A stretch of 64,000 bases of DNA. Origin: Komagataeibacter melomenusus (GTDB lineage Bacteria; Pseudomonadota; Alphaproteobacteria; Acetobacterales; Acetobacteraceae). A model generated the notes under the pieces. It was given only the letters and a program-made list of their open reading frames with translations. It was not told the DNA's origin and made no database searches. Below, in pieces: positions 32,533 to 41,453 of the stretch. Each line of letters begins with the position of its first letter. The first letter of the stretch is position 1. The position numbers were made by a program, and so were the translations under genes. The stretch spans positions 1 through 64,000 of the forward strand of contig NZ_JABJWC010000018.1 in assembly GCF_013155395.1 (NCBI RefSeq), read 5' to 3'.

Positions 32533-34107
32533 TCAGGCCTCGAGGGCAGCAGGCTCGGCGCGGTCACGCTTGACCAGCAGCTTGTTGAGCGCATGCACGT
32601 AGGCCCGCACGGCCGAGACCAGCGTATCGGCATCCGCGCCCTGGCCATCGACCAGCTTGCCATCTTCTTCCAGCCGCACGGAGGTGCGGGCCTGCGCGTC
32701 GCTGCCCTCGGTCACGGCGCCGACGGAATACAGTTGCAGCGTCGCATCATGCGGCACGATGGCGCGGATGGCGTTGAACGCGGCATCGACCGGCCCCTGC
32801 CCTTCCGCGCGGCCTTCACGGCGCGCGCCATCGACTTCCAGCACCAGGTCGGCGGTGGCGGGGCGGCGCGAGCCTGCGGTGACATCGAGCGAGATGAAGC
32901 GGATGCGGGCATGGTCGCGCACTTCATCATCAACCAGCGCCACCAGATCCTCGTCGTAGATGACCTTCTTGCGGTCGGCCAGATCCTTGAAGCGCGAGAA
33001 CGCCTCGTTGAACTGGTCTTCTTCCAGCTTGTCGTACCCCATCGCCTTGAGCTTGTCGCGGAAGGCCGCACGCCCCGAATGCTTGCCCAGCACCAGCGAG
33101 GAGCGCGTCCAGCCCACGCTTTCGGGCGTCATGATCTCGTAGGTGGCGGCATTTTTCAGGATGCCATCCTGATGGATGCCGCTTTCATGCGCAAACGCGT
33201 TGCGGCCCACGATGGCCTTGTTGGGCTGCACATCAAAGCCGGTGATGGTGGCCAGCATGCGCGAGGTGCGCAGCAGGCGCTCGGTATGGATGCCGGTGGT
33301 GAACGGCAGCACGTCATGGCGCGTGCGCAGCACCATGATGATTTCCTCCAGCGCCGCGTTGCCCGCGCGCTCGCCAATACCGTTGATGGTGCATTCCACC
33401 TGGCGCGCGCCCGCCTTCAGCGCCGCGATGGTATTGGCAACCCCCAGCCCCAGGTCATTGTGGTTGTGGGTGGAGAAGATAACGCCATCGGCCCCCGGCA
33501 CGCGGGCGCGCAGGTCAGCGAAGATGCGGGCCATGTCCTCGGGCGTGGAATAGCCCACCGTATCGGGGATGTTGATGGTGGTCGCCCCCGCGCGGATGGC
33601 GGTCTCGACACAGCGGCACAGGAAGTCGGGCTCGGTGCGCGAGCCATCCTCGGCGGACCATTCCACGTCATCGGTGAACTGGCGGGCGGCGCGGTTGCCG
33701 GCCTCAATGACTTCCAGCACCGTTTCAGGCTCCATGCGCAGCTTGTACTTCATGTGCAGCGGCGAGGTGGAGATGAAGTTATGGATGCGCCCGCGTTTTG
33801 CCGGTTTGATTGCCTCGCCCGCGCTGGCGATGTCGTTCTTGCCGCCGCTGCGTGCCAGCGCGCATACCACGGTGTTCTTCACCTTCTGGGCAATCTGGTG
33901 AACGCTGTCGAAATCACCTTTCGAGGCCACGGGAAAGCCCGCCTCCATCACGTCCACGCCCAGTTCTTCCAGCGCTTCTGCCATGCGCAGCTTCTCGGCG
34001 AGGTTCATGGAAAAGCCGGGCGACTGCTCGCCATCACGCAGCGTCGTGTCAAAGATGATGACGCGGTTGGCGTCGATGCGGCCAAAGGAAGGATGGTCGA
34101 TGCTCAT
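32533..34107 (-). CDS. leuA: 2-isopropylmalate synthase
   Basis: 524 residues. Condenses acetyl-CoA with 2-oxoisovalerate, first step of leucine synthesis. Seen: N-terminal TIM barrel with FDTTLRDGEQSPGFSMN, ISTSPLHMKYKL, metal-binding FSTHNHNDLGLGVANT and the GIGERAGNAALEE motif; HESGIHQDGILKN; then the linker and a C-terminal leucine-binding regulatory domain (about 390-510). LeuA type 1 length. Known: feedback inhibited by leucine. A 250-nt leader with a leucine-rich reading frame precedes it (34245-34355). Monocistronic here; leuBCD are not in the window. Confidence 0.97.
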   Translation of the reverse strand: MSIDHPSFGRIDANRVIIFDTTLRDGEQSPGFSMNLAEKLRMAEALEELGVDVMEAGFPVASKGDFDSVHQIAQKVKNTVVCALARSGGKNDIASAGEAIKPAKRGRIHNFISTSPLHMKYKLRMEPETVLEVIEAGNRAARQFTDDVEWSAEDGSRTEPDFLCRCVETAIRAGATTINIPDTVGYSTPEDMARIFADLRARVPGADGVIFSTHNHNDLGLGVANTIAALKAGARQVECTINGIGERAGNAALEEIIMVLRTRHDVLPFTTGIHTERLLRTSRMLATITGFDVQPNKAIVGRNAFAHESGIHQDGILKNAATYEIMTPESVGWTRSSLVLGKHSGRAAFRDKLKAMGYDKLEEDQFNEAFSRFKDLADRKKVIYDEDLVALVDDEVRDHARIRFISLDVTAGSRRPATADLVLEVDGARREGRAEGQGPVDAAFNAIRAIVPHDATLQLYSVGAVTEGSDAQARTSVRLEEDGKLVDGQGADADTLVSAVRAYVHALNKLLVKRDRAEPAALEA

Positions 34108-34147
34108 GGTAATACCCCGGACTTGGTCCTGTTATGTGGCGGGAGGC

Positions 34148-34250
34148 GGCACGGTTGCGTGCCCCTGTCATTCGTTTCGCAAACCGGCATGAACCGGCCT
34201 GATCAATCCCCTGGGCGCACCGGCACGCGGCCGGCCCTGATCGCTCAGGG
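34148..34250 (-). promoter_or_regulatory. Hairpin-rich leader of leuA, probable attenuator
   Basis: Minus strand: CCCTGA-GCGA-TCAGGG (34235-34250) overlaps the last leader codons and stop; GATCAGGGCCGG and a second copy GATCAGGCCGG (34194-34204) could swap partners; GGCACG-CAAC-CGTGCC (34148-34163) lies 40 nt before leuA. No U-run follows, so control may be by Rho or by exposing the leuA start. Confidence 0.5.
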
Positions 34251-34355
34251 GCGGATAAGTCGAAGACGAAGAAGCCCGGCACCGGCACATGCGCGCGCGG
34301 ACAGGTGCGCGTGTGCGCCCGTTCCAGCCCCGGCAATGTGCGCGATCGTTACCAT
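34245..34355 (-). CDS. Putative leucine leader peptide of leuA
   Basis: 36 codons: begins MVTIAHIAGAG and ends GAGLLRLRLIRP with TGA at 34245-34247. Four of the last nine residues are Leu, all coded by CTT although CTG dominates in neighbouring genes, and they stop right at a stable hairpin. This is how ribosome-mediated attenuator peptides look: leucine shortage would stall the ribosome at the CTT codons. No Shine-Dalgarno was found; the candidate promoter would start transcription at the ATG, so it may be leaderless. Other frames of this stretch give SSSST or FFVFD, so the frame choice rests on the ATG. Confidence 0.5.
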   Translation of the reverse strand: MVTIAHIAGAGTGAHAHLSARACAGAGLLRLRLIRP

Positions 34356-34362
34356 GCCGGGC

Positions 34363-34390
34363 ACAATACAGCCCCGAACCCTGATTGCAA
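34363..34390 (-). promoter_or_regulatory. Putative leuA promoter
   Basis: Minus strand TTGCAA, 16-nt spacer, TATTGT. It places the start site near 34356, about 250 nt before leuA. Confidence 0.5.
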
Positions 34391-34409
34391 CCGTAAAAGC
34401 GCACCCCCT

Positions 34410-35336
34410 TCAGCCCGTGGCGTGGGTGACCATGCTGTCGGTGGCGAAATAGCGGTCGATGGCCTGCACCATGGCCCCTGCCACCACCATGCGGTGCGCC
34501 GCCTGCCTCAGTGCCGCTTCATCCATGTGGTTGGACATGAAGCCCATCTCGACCAGCACGGAGGGAATATCAGCCGATTTGAGCACCACGAAGGAGGCAT
34601 GCCGCGAAGGATGCTGCAACAGCCCGACGCGCGGGCGGAAGGCGGTGACGATGCTGCTGGCCATGTGGGCGGCCCCATGGCGGGTTTCCTCGGTGACGAG
34701 GCTGGCCAGGATTTCCTGCACCTCGGGCGAGTCCGCATGCACCTGCGGGCCGCCATAGCGGTCAGCGCTGTTCTCGGTGCGCGCGAGCATGGCGGTCTGC
34801 CGGTCCGATGCTTTGGAAGAGAGCGTATAGACACTGGCCCCGCGCACGGCGCGGTTGGTCAGCGCATCGGCATGCATGGAAATGAACAGCGAGGCCTTGT
34901 GGCTATGCGCGATGTCCACCCGGCCCTCAAGCGGGATGAAGCGGTCATCGGCGCGCGTCATGGCCACGCGGTAGCGGCCGCTGGCCTCAAGCTGGCGCTG
35001 CAGTTCGCTGGCTGCCGCCTCGGCCACATGCTTTTCATACGTGCCGGAAATGCCGATGGCGCCGGGGTCCTTGCCGCCATGGCCGGGGTCGAGCATGACC
35101 AGCGGCTTCGGCGCCGCCGCCCGCCCCACGATGGCAGGCGCGTGCAGCGGGTGGGTGGCATGGCGGGCTGCGGCCGCCGCATGCACGTGGGCCGGCACAT
35201 GCGATGCCACCCCCGCCAGCGCCTGGCCGGGCAACAGCACGCCCAGCCCCGCCACGACAGCGCGGCGCGGCAGCACGGGGTCGGGCCTGCGCGCCGGCGG
35301 GGCCGCCTTTTTTCCATCAGGCCAGCCAGGGATCAT
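34410..35336 (-). CDS. N-acetylmuramoyl-L-alanine amidase (AmiC-type)
   Basis: 308 residues. Zinc amidase cutting the peptide stem from muramic acid at cell separation. Seen: an export signal PRRAVVAGLGVLLPGQALA with an arginine pair, possibly Tat-dependent as for E. coli AmiA/AmiC; a short His/Ala linker; Amidase_3 domain with VMLDPGHGGKDPGA, the second ligand region LFISMHADA and the C-terminal catalytic VLVEMGFMSN. No AMIN or SPOR domain, so a minimal form. ATG 35336 is preferred over a TTG at 35354. Separate from leuA by the leuA promoter and leader region. Confidence 0.9.
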   Translation of the reverse strand: MIPGWPDGKKAAPPARRPDPVLPRRAVVAGLGVLLPGQALAGVASHVPAHVHAAAAARHATHPLHAPAIVGRAAAPKPLVMLDPGHGGKDPGAIGISGTYEKHVAEAAASELQRQLEASGRYRVAMTRADDRFIPLEGRVDIAHSHKASLFISMHADALTNRAVRGASVYTLSSKASDRQTAMLARTENSADRYGGPQVHADSPEVQEILASLVTEETRHGAAHMASSIVTAFRPRVGLLQHPSRHASFVVLKSADIPSVLVEMGFMSNHMDEAALRQAAHRMVVAGAMVQAIDRYFATDSMVTHATG

Positions 35337-36003
35337 GCATCGGGTTCCGGTCAAGATTGTTGTTGGGTGATAGGCCCTGTTTCCTTACCACCATCCACGC
35401 CCTTCGTCAGCGGGATAAACGCAAGGCCCTTGCAGGACGGGCCGCATTGCGCCATGCTGCCCAGCCGTGATGGACCGCGCCCGGTCTGGCTGCCCTGCCG
35501 GCATGCCTGAACGGGGCGGAATGCCAGCAGGCATGACTTCAAAACTCCATCCGGCATGCATCATGCATGCGCGACATGCGCTTACCGGTACGCTTACCGG
35601 CCACGCCACGGCGTGGGGGCACATGCCACGCACGACCTGAGGCAGCCGCGCCGGTGTTCCCCATCGACAGGAAACCGGATGGCATACCAGTCGATACGGA
35701 AGGTTCCGCCCCGGCAATCAGGCCGGGCCGCGCCCTCCCCAGCCAGGACAGAGGATGGATTGGACACCACGCGGACCTTTTCCGCATATGCGATGACACC
35801 ATGCGCGAACACGGGCGGCACGATCATGCCGCATCCGCTCGCAGCCCATGGCCTGTCCGCCCGCGCAGGGCGCGGTGGTCTCCCGTCCGGTTTCAGTCAC
35901 GGCTTTTTCAATCATGCTTTTGTCCGCTCCCCCGCCCTTCCTGCCGCCACGACTCGCGCGCAGCCCGGATGCCGGAGCGTGACACACCGGAGTGCGCCTA
36001 TTT
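35337..36003. other. Long non-coding region upstream of rne
   Basis: 667 nt with no convincing gene. It contains a perfect palindrome GCATGCAT-C-ATGCATGC at 35554-35570 and a direct repeat GCTTACCGG at 35580 and 35592. In other bacteria rne is autoregulated through its 5' UTR; this region could serve the same purpose, but no known fold was recognised. Confidence 0.55.
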
Positions 36004-38937
36004 ATGAGCAAACGCATGCTGATCGACACGACCCACGCGGAAGAAACCCGCGTGGTCGTGATGGATGGTAACCACCTTGAGGACTACGATGTCGAAGCCG
36101 CTTCCAAGAAGCAGCTCAAGGGCAACATCTACCTCGCCAAGGTTATCCGTGTAGAACCCAGCCTTCAGGCTGCGTTCGTGGATTATGGCGGCAACCGCCA
36201 CGGCTTTCTCGCCTTCAGCGAAATCCACCCCGATTATTACCAGATCCCCGTAGCCGACCGCGAAAAGCTGCTCGCGCTGCAGGAGGAGGAACGCCGCGCG
36301 GAAGAAGAACGCCGCGCGCGTGATGACGAGGAAGAAGACGCCCCCCGCGCCGAGGACGAGGCCGAAACCCCCGCGGGCGATGAAGGCGACGAGCCCGAGA
36401 CCGTAGGCGGCGAGAACGATACCGGTGACGAGGCCCAGGCCCAGCGCCGCATCGCCCGCTTCCTGCGCAACTACAAGATTCAGGAAGTCATCCGCCGCCG
36501 CCAGATCCTGCTCGTGCAGGTGGTCAAGGAAGAGCGCGGCAACAAGGGTGCGGCGCTGACCACCTATGTCTCGCTGGCGGGCCGCTACTGCGTGCTCATG
36601 CCCAACTCGCTGCGTGGTGGCGGGGTTTCGCGCAAGATCACCTCGGTGGCCGACCGCCGCCGCCTGCGTGACATCATCACCGAGCTTTCGATCCCCCGCG
36701 GCATGGCCATGATCGTGCGCACCGCCGGCGCCCAGCGCCCGCGCGCCGAGATCATGCGCGATTGCGAGTACCTGCTGCGCCTGTGGGATGACATCCGCCA
36801 GCACACGCTGGAATCCGTCGCCCCCGCCCTGATCTATGAGGAAGCGAGCCTGATCAAGCGCGCCATCCGCGATATCTACACGCGTGAGGTGAGCGAGATC
36901 CTGATCGATGGCGAGCCGGGCTGGAAGTCGGCGCGCGAGTTCATGCGCATGCTCATGCCCCAGAACGCGCAGAAGGTGCGCCTGTGGCAGGACCACGAGC
37001 AGACCCTGTTCTCGCACTACAAGGTGGAGGGGCTGCTCGATTCCATGCTCTCGCCTTCCGTGCAGCTCAAGTCGGGTGGCTACCTGGTCATCAACCAGAC
37101 CGAGGCGCTGGTCGCGATCGACGTGAACTCGGGCCGCGCCACGCGTGAGCGCAACATCGAGGAAACGGCGCTGCGCACCAACCTCGAAGCCGCCGAGGAA
37201 GTCGCCCGCCAGCTCCGCCTGCGTGACCTGGCCGGGCTGATCGTGATCGACTTCATCGACATGGAAAGCCGCAAGCATAACGGCATGGTCGAGCGCAAGC
37301 TCAAGGATGCCCTGCGCACCGACCGCGCGCGCATCCAGGTAGGCCAGATCTCGCATTTCGGCCTGCTGGAAATGTCGCGCCAGCGCCTGCGCCCCTCCAT
37401 TGCCGAATCCGCCTTCATGCCCTGCCCGCACTGCCAGGGCACCGGCATCGTGCGCGGGATCGAAAGCTCGTCGCTGCACGTGCTGCGCGCGATCGAGGAC
37501 GAGGGCATGCAGCGCAAGGCCGCGGAAATTACCGTGCAGGTGGCACCCGAGGTTGCGTTCTACATCCTCAACAACAAGCGCGCCTGGCTTTCGGAAATCG
37601 AGACGCGGCACAAGATGCAGGTCGTGTTCGCGCCTGATGCCACGCTCCAGCCGCCCGAGTGCAAGATCGAGCGCGTGCGCCAGCAGACGGCCCGCTTCGA
37701 GGCCCCGGCCGCCATCGCGCATGCCCCGGCTGAAACCAGCCATGTGCGCGAGATCCAGATCCAGGCCGAGCCGCCGGTCGCCGAAACAACCCCGGAAGCC
37801 CCGGCCAGCACGGAAGAGGACGAGGATATCGCCTCGGGCACCGACCACCGCCGCCGCCGTCGCCGTCGTCGCCGTCGCGGTTCGGCGGCCACCACGCCCG
37901 AGCAGACGACCGAGACGCCGCAGCAGCCCACCGCCGTGGAACCGGCCCCCGTGCCTGCTCCCGCGCATGAAGCCTATCGCGGCCCCACCCCGGCTGATCC
38001 GTATGGTGACCCGATCATCGACATCTTTGACGTGATCGAGCAGACCACGGCGCCTGCCGAGATCGTGGAAGAGGTTGTGGAAGCCGAGCCTGCGGTCGTT
38101 GCCGTGGCGGAAGAAGAGGAAGCGCCCAGGCCGCGCCGCCGCCGCCGCACGCGCCGCCGCACCCCGGTGGAAACGGAAGCCACCGCCGAGGCCCCGCAGG
38201 CCGGGGCGGAAGCCGAAGCAAGCGCGCCGGAGCCCGAAGCCACCGTTGTGGAAGTGGAAGCCACCCCTGCCGAGCCGGTGGTTGTGGAAGCCGTGGCCGA
38301 ACCCGTGGAGGAAGCGCCCAAGCCGCGCCGCCGCCGCGCGAGCAGCACAACCACCACCACGCGCACCCGCCGCACCAAGGCCGCCGCCAAGACGCCGGAG
38401 GAAACCCCGGTCGAGGCAGCAGCCGCAAGCGCAGCGGAAGAGGCCGCACCCGCTGCGGAAGCCGCACCCGCCAAACCCGCGCGCAAGCGTGCGGCCAGCC
38501 GGAGCACGGGCACGACGACGGCCACCACGCGCCGCCGCACCACCCGCAAGACGGCTGCCAAGGCGGATGAGGCTGCCGAGGCCACGGCAGAAGCCCCTGT
38601 GAAAGCGGAAGCCGAAGCCCCGGCTGCGGAGGAAGCCCCCAAGCGCCGCCGTGCCCCGGCACGCCGCAAGAAGGCCGAGCCTGCCGCCACCGAGGCAGCA
38701 GAGGCCCCGGCGGAAGTGGTTGCCGAGCCAGTGGAAGCCGCACCGGCCAAGCCTGCGCCGCGCAAGCGGGCCACCACCCGCAAGGCTGCCACCACCACGG
38801 CGACAGCCACCCGCACGCGCCGCCGCAAGAAGGCGGAAGACGCAGCGGAACCGGCAACGGATGAGGCGGCTGAACCTGCCGCATCGACCGAAGCGGAAGC
38901 GACACCCCGCCGCCGCACGGGCTGGTGGAAGCGCTGA
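36004..38937 (+). CDS. rne: Ribonuclease E
   Basis: 977 residues. Endoribonuclease for mRNA decay and rRNA/tRNA processing, scaffold of the degradosome. Seen: MSKRMLIDTTHAEETRVVV start, S1 domain (about 35-190) interrupted by an acidic insert 94-147 (EEERRAEEERRARDDEEED...), RNase H/5'-sensor region, catalytic Asp373 in VAIDVNSGRAT and Asp416 in LIVIDFIDMESRKH, Zn-link Cys474/Cys477 in CPHCQGTG. The last 400 residues are a disordered Ala/Pro/Glu scaffold with repeated Arg/Lys blocks (a run of nine Arg near 620; TRTRRTK; TRKAATTTATATRTRRRKK). ATG 36004 preferred to GTG 35992. Confidence 0.96.
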   Translation: MSKRMLIDTTHAEETRVVVMDGNHLEDYDVEAASKKQLKGNIYLAKVIRVEPSLQAAFVDYGGNRHGFLAFSEIHPDYYQIPVADREKLLALQEEERRAEEERRARDDEEEDAPRAEDEAETPAGDEGDEPETVGGENDTGDEAQAQRRIARFLRNYKIQEVIRRRQILLVQVVKEERGNKGAALTTYVSLAGRYCVLMPNSLRGGGVSRKITSVADRRRLRDIITELSIPRGMAMIVRTAGAQRPRAEIMRDCEYLLRLWDDIRQHTLESVAPALIYEEASLIKRAIRDIYTREVSEILIDGEPGWKSAREFMRMLMPQNAQKVRLWQDHEQTLFSHYKVEGLLDSMLSPSVQLKSGGYLVINQTEALVAIDVNSGRATRERNIEETALRTNLEAAEEVARQLRLRDLAGLIVIDFIDMESRKHNGMVERKLKDALRTDRARIQVGQISHFGLLEMSRQRLRPSIAESAFMPCPHCQGTGIVRGIESSSLHVLRAIEDEGMQRKAAEITVQVAPEVAFYILNNKRAWLSEIETRHKMQVVFAPDATLQPPECKIERVRQQTARFEAPAAIAHAPAETSHVREIQIQAEPPVAETTPEAPASTEEDEDIASGTDHRRRRRRRRRRGSAATTPEQTTETPQQPTAVEPAPVPAPAHEAYRGPTPADPYGDPIIDIFDVIEQTTAPAEIVEEVVEAEPAVVAVAEEEEAPRPRRRRRTRRRTPVETEATAEAPQAGAEAEASAPEPEATVVEVEATPAEPVVVEAVAEPVEEAPKPRRRRASSTTTTTRTRRTKAAAKTPEETPVEAAAASAAEEAAPAAEAAPAKPARKRAASRSTGTTTATTRRRTTRKTAAKADEAAEATAEAPVKAEAEAPAAEEAPKRRRAPARRKKAEPAATEAAEAPAEVVAEPVEAAPAKPAPRKRATTRKAATTTATATRTRRRKKAEDAAEPATDEAAEPAASTEAEATPRRRTGWWKR

Positions 38938-38965
38938 GTGCAGCGTGACTGACTGACCAAGTAGA

Positions 38966-38997
38966 AAACCTGCCTTCGCAAGAAGGCAGGTTTTTTA
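38966..38997 (+). terminator. Intrinsic terminator of rne
   Basis: AACCTGCCTTC-GCAA-GAAGGCAGGTT followed by TTTT. About 30 nt after the rne stop. Confidence 0.92.
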
Positions 38998-39023
38998 TTG
39001 TTCGAATGAATTCTGTTTTCATC

Positions 39024-39112
39024 AAAAGTTTTTGGTAAAGCTTTTTTCAAAAACCTTCGAAAGAACGCCGCCTTTTTGAAAAAAGGCAGCACCCAAAAAC
39101 TTTTTTTATTTT
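39024..39112 (+). repeat. Dispersed palindromic intergenic element, copy 6
   Basis: AAAAGTTTTTGGTAAAGC, TTTTTTCAAAA hairpin, CGCCGCC/GGCAGC hairpin, CACCCAAAAACTTTTTTT. It lies after the true rne terminator, so it is not needed to end rne. Confidence 0.88.
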
Positions 39113-39175
39113 ATTATTGGTGTACAATAACCCTATTCCTGTAGAAACTGTACAAGTTAAAGGACTGGAATAACC

Positions 39176-39853
39176 ATGACCCCAGCCGCCCGCAAATGCC
39201 TTGACCAGCTTCGCACCCTGCTGCGCCCGGCGTCAGTCGCAACCGCAGGCGGCTTCCGCCCGCCATCCGACCCGGTCACGTCATGGTTCTGCCGGGCCGT
39301 GGGCCAGCCGGGTGAAAACCTGCCACAATGGAACGGCAGGCCCATGATCCCGATCCTCCAGATCCGTATTGATGAACTGCCTTACGTGCCAGAACAACTG
39401 GCCCATCTGGCCCTTATTGTCGTGTTCCTGGACATGGAGGACCTGCCCTTCGACAAGCCCCATGGCGAGGGCTGGCTGATCCGTGAATATACGTCCACCA
39501 ACGGCTTGGTGCCGCTGCCCGAGGCTACACACGACTTCAAGCCCTTCCCCATCCGCTGGACGCGCGTTGAGGATGACGCGCCCTACTGGGAAGGAGCCTG
39601 TGCCCTGCTCAACATGCGCGCCCTCGATGACGATGAAGAGGCAGAAAAGGCGTTCTACGATGATTTCCAGCGCTATGACCAGACCAAGGTGGGCGGCTAC
39701 CCGACCGTGGTGCAGTCTGACGTGGGGGTGGAGGATTTCGTGTTCCAGATCGGCTCGGAGGAAAAGGTCCACCTGGCCTGGGTTGATGCCGGGATCGCCT
39801 ATTTCTTCCGCGCGCCCGATGGGACGTGGCGCTGGGCGTGCGAGTTTTACTGA
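39176..39853 (+). CDS. DUF1963 (YwqG-like) protein
   Basis: 225 residues, cytoplasmic. Seen: early DPVTSWFCRAVGQPGENLPQWNG, PMIPILQIRIDELPYVPEQLAHLALIVVFLD, the family hallmark TKVGGYPTVVQSD (KxGGxPxxxQ) and the C-terminal VHLAWVDAGIAYFFRAPDG. DUF1963 proteins resemble B. subtilis YwqG, a gene found beside toxin-immunity clusters; biochemical role unknown. Two TGTACA-containing stretches (about 39121 and 39155) lie upstream and might be operator sites. Short gene pair context: element copies on both sides. Confidence 0.85.
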   Translation: MTPAARKCLDQLRTLLRPASVATAGGFRPPSDPVTSWFCRAVGQPGENLPQWNGRPMIPILQIRIDELPYVPEQLAHLALIVVFLDMEDLPFDKPHGEGWLIREYTSTNGLVPLPEATHDFKPFPIRWTRVEDDAPYWEGACALLNMRALDDDEEAEKAFYDDFQRYDQTKVGGYPTVVQSDVGVEDFVFQIGSEEKVHLAWVDAGIAYFFRAPDGTWRWACEFY

Positions 39854-39873
39854 CAGGCACGCGCTGCAATAAA

Positions 39874-39949
39874 CGTTTTCGGGTGCTGCCTTTTTTAAGA
39901 AAGGCAGCGTCTTTCGAAGCTTTTTGAAAGAAGCTTCACCAAAAACTTC
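39874..39949. repeat. Dispersed palindromic intergenic element, copy 7
   Basis: Reverse orientation: GTTTTCGGGTGCTGCC, GGCAGCGTCTTTCGAAGC, TTTTTGAAAGAAGCTTCACC, AAAAACTT. Between the convergent DUF1963 and ATPase genes. Confidence 0.88.
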
Positions 39950-39956
39950 TTTATGA

Positions 39957-41453
39957 TCAAGCGCCTTCAGGCAAGGCGGGCGCGGTTTCCCAGCCGGGAC
40001 CGATAATCGCGGCACTGCGGCGGCCAAGCCCGTCATGGCGCAGCACGATCATGTTCTGCTCTTCAAGATAGGCAAGCTGCCGCCGGGCGCGGCCAAGCGA
40101 GTGGGTGCCGTAAGTCCGCGCAATCAGGCTGTCGGACGGGCAAGGCTCCCCATGCAGTGCCGCCCGCGCAATGAGCAGGAAGATGCCCTGTATGTCATCG
40201 GGCAACACGGCAGCCATCTGCTCGGCCTGCCGCCAGTCCTCGCTTTCCACCGTGGTGGCATCCACGCCCGCGCGGGCAACGGCCAGCAGGCGGCGGAAGC
40301 GCGGCATGTCGAGCGCGTCACGCCCCATGCCCTCGATCCGGCAGCGCACCAGAAAATCCTGATACAGCACATGCACCGGGCGGAAACCGGCATCCTCATC
40401 ACGCAATATGTCGGTCAGGATGTCGATAAAGCGCAGCCGGAGCGCTGCCGCATCCACCGGCGGGGCTTCGGGTGCTGCGGTTTCGGCCTCCAGCGTCGCG
40501 GTCTCGGCATGGGCTGCGAGTTGCGAGAGGATATCAGGCGGCGGATTGATGCTGCGCGGCGGGCGGGCGGGCAGTTCACGCTCGGGCACCGGGGTCAGGA
40601 TCAGTTCACGGATCTCGTCGCCCGCAGGCACCGGCTCGAAGGGCATCAGCGTGGGGCCAGCCGAGCGGCTTTCGGTCTCGACCGGGCCAATTTTCACCGC
40701 AAGCGGCCTGCGGCACACGGCGGGGCCGAGGGCTACGAAATAGCCGCGCTCAAGGTCACGGAAGCTCTCGGCCTGCCGCCGCTCCATACCCAGCAGGTCA
40801 GCCGCACGCATCATGTCGATATCAAGGAAGGTGCGGCCCATGAGGAAGTTCGAGGCTTCGGCCGCGACATTCTTGGCCAGCTTGGCCAGGCGCTGCGTGG
40901 CGATCACGCCTGCCAGCCCGCGCTTGCGGCCACGGCACATGAGATTGGTCATGGCGCCAAGCGAGGCCCGACGCGCCTCATCCGACACCTCGCCCGCCGC
41001 CGCTGGCGCAAAGAGCTGGGCTTCATCCACCACCACCAGCACGGGGTACCAGTAATCGCGCGGCACCTCGAACATGCCGCCAAGGAAGGCGGCAGCGCGG
41101 CGCATCTGCACATCGGCATCCACGCCCTCAAGGTTCAGGATGACCGAGGCGCGGTGCATGCGCATGCGCTCGCCTGCCGCCTGCAAGGCCGCCTCGGTGT
41201 GCTCGGCGGCATCAATGACCAGATGGCCGAAGCGCTCGGCCAGGCTGACAAAATCACCCTCGGGGTCGATGATGGCCTGCTGCACCATGCGCGCCGACTG
41301 TTCCAGCAGGCGACGAAGCAGGTGCGACTTGCCCGAGCCGGAATTGCCCTGCACCAGCAGGCGGGTGGAGAGCAGTTCGGCCAGGTCCATCGTCACCGGG
41401 CCATCGCCCGCAACCGCCCCGCGCCGCTCGCCTATCGTGATTGCAACACTCAT
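39957..41453 (-). CDS. HerA/FtsK-like DUF87 ATPase
   Basis: 498 residues. Seen: Walker A QGNSGSGKSHLLRRLLEQ (36-43), IIDPEGDFVSLAERFGH, Walker B VLVVVDEAQLFAP (DEAQ at 143-146), an arginine-finger region MCRGRKRGLAGVIATQRLAKLAKNVAAEASNFLMGR, then a C-terminal 200 residues with helical and winged-helix-like segments (SLGRARRQLAYLEEQNMIVLRHDG). HerA ATPases pump DNA at break ends with NurA; no nurA is nearby. ATG 41453 overlaps the stop of the flavoprotein gene as ATGA. DNA-processing role is inference from the fold. Confidence 0.85.
   Translation of the reverse strand: MSVAITIGERRGAVAGDGPVTMDLAELLSTRLLVQGNSGSGKSHLLRRLLEQSARMVQQAIIDPEGDFVSLAERFGHLVIDAAEHTEAALQAAGERMRMHRASVILNLEGVDADVQMRRAAAFLGGMFEVPRDYWYPVLVVVDEAQLFAPAAAGEVSDEARRASLGAMTNLMCRGRKRGLAGVIATQRLAKLAKNVAAEASNFLMGRTFLDIDMMRAADLLGMERRQAESFRDLERGYFVALGPAVCRRPLAVKIGPVETESRSAGPTLMPFEPVPAGDEIRELILTPVPERELPARPPRSINPPPDILSQLAAHAETATLEAETAAPEAPPVDAAALRLRFIDILTDILRDEDAGFRPVHVLYQDFLVRCRIEGMGRDALDMPRFRRLLAVARAGVDATTVESEDWRQAEQMAAVLPDDIQGIFLLIARAALHGEPCPSDSLIARTYGTHSLGRARRQLAYLEEQNMIVLRHDGLGRRSAAIIGPGWETAPALPEGA

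Noticed and set aside
35567-36007. Open frames in the region before rne
   Set aside because: None has a ribosome site, family resemblance or consistent composition; the overlapping frames on both strands look random.
37974-39092. Minus-strand Ala/Ser-rich frame opposite the rne tail
   Set aside because: It is the complement of the low-complexity RNase E scaffold and its start is inside a palindromic element.
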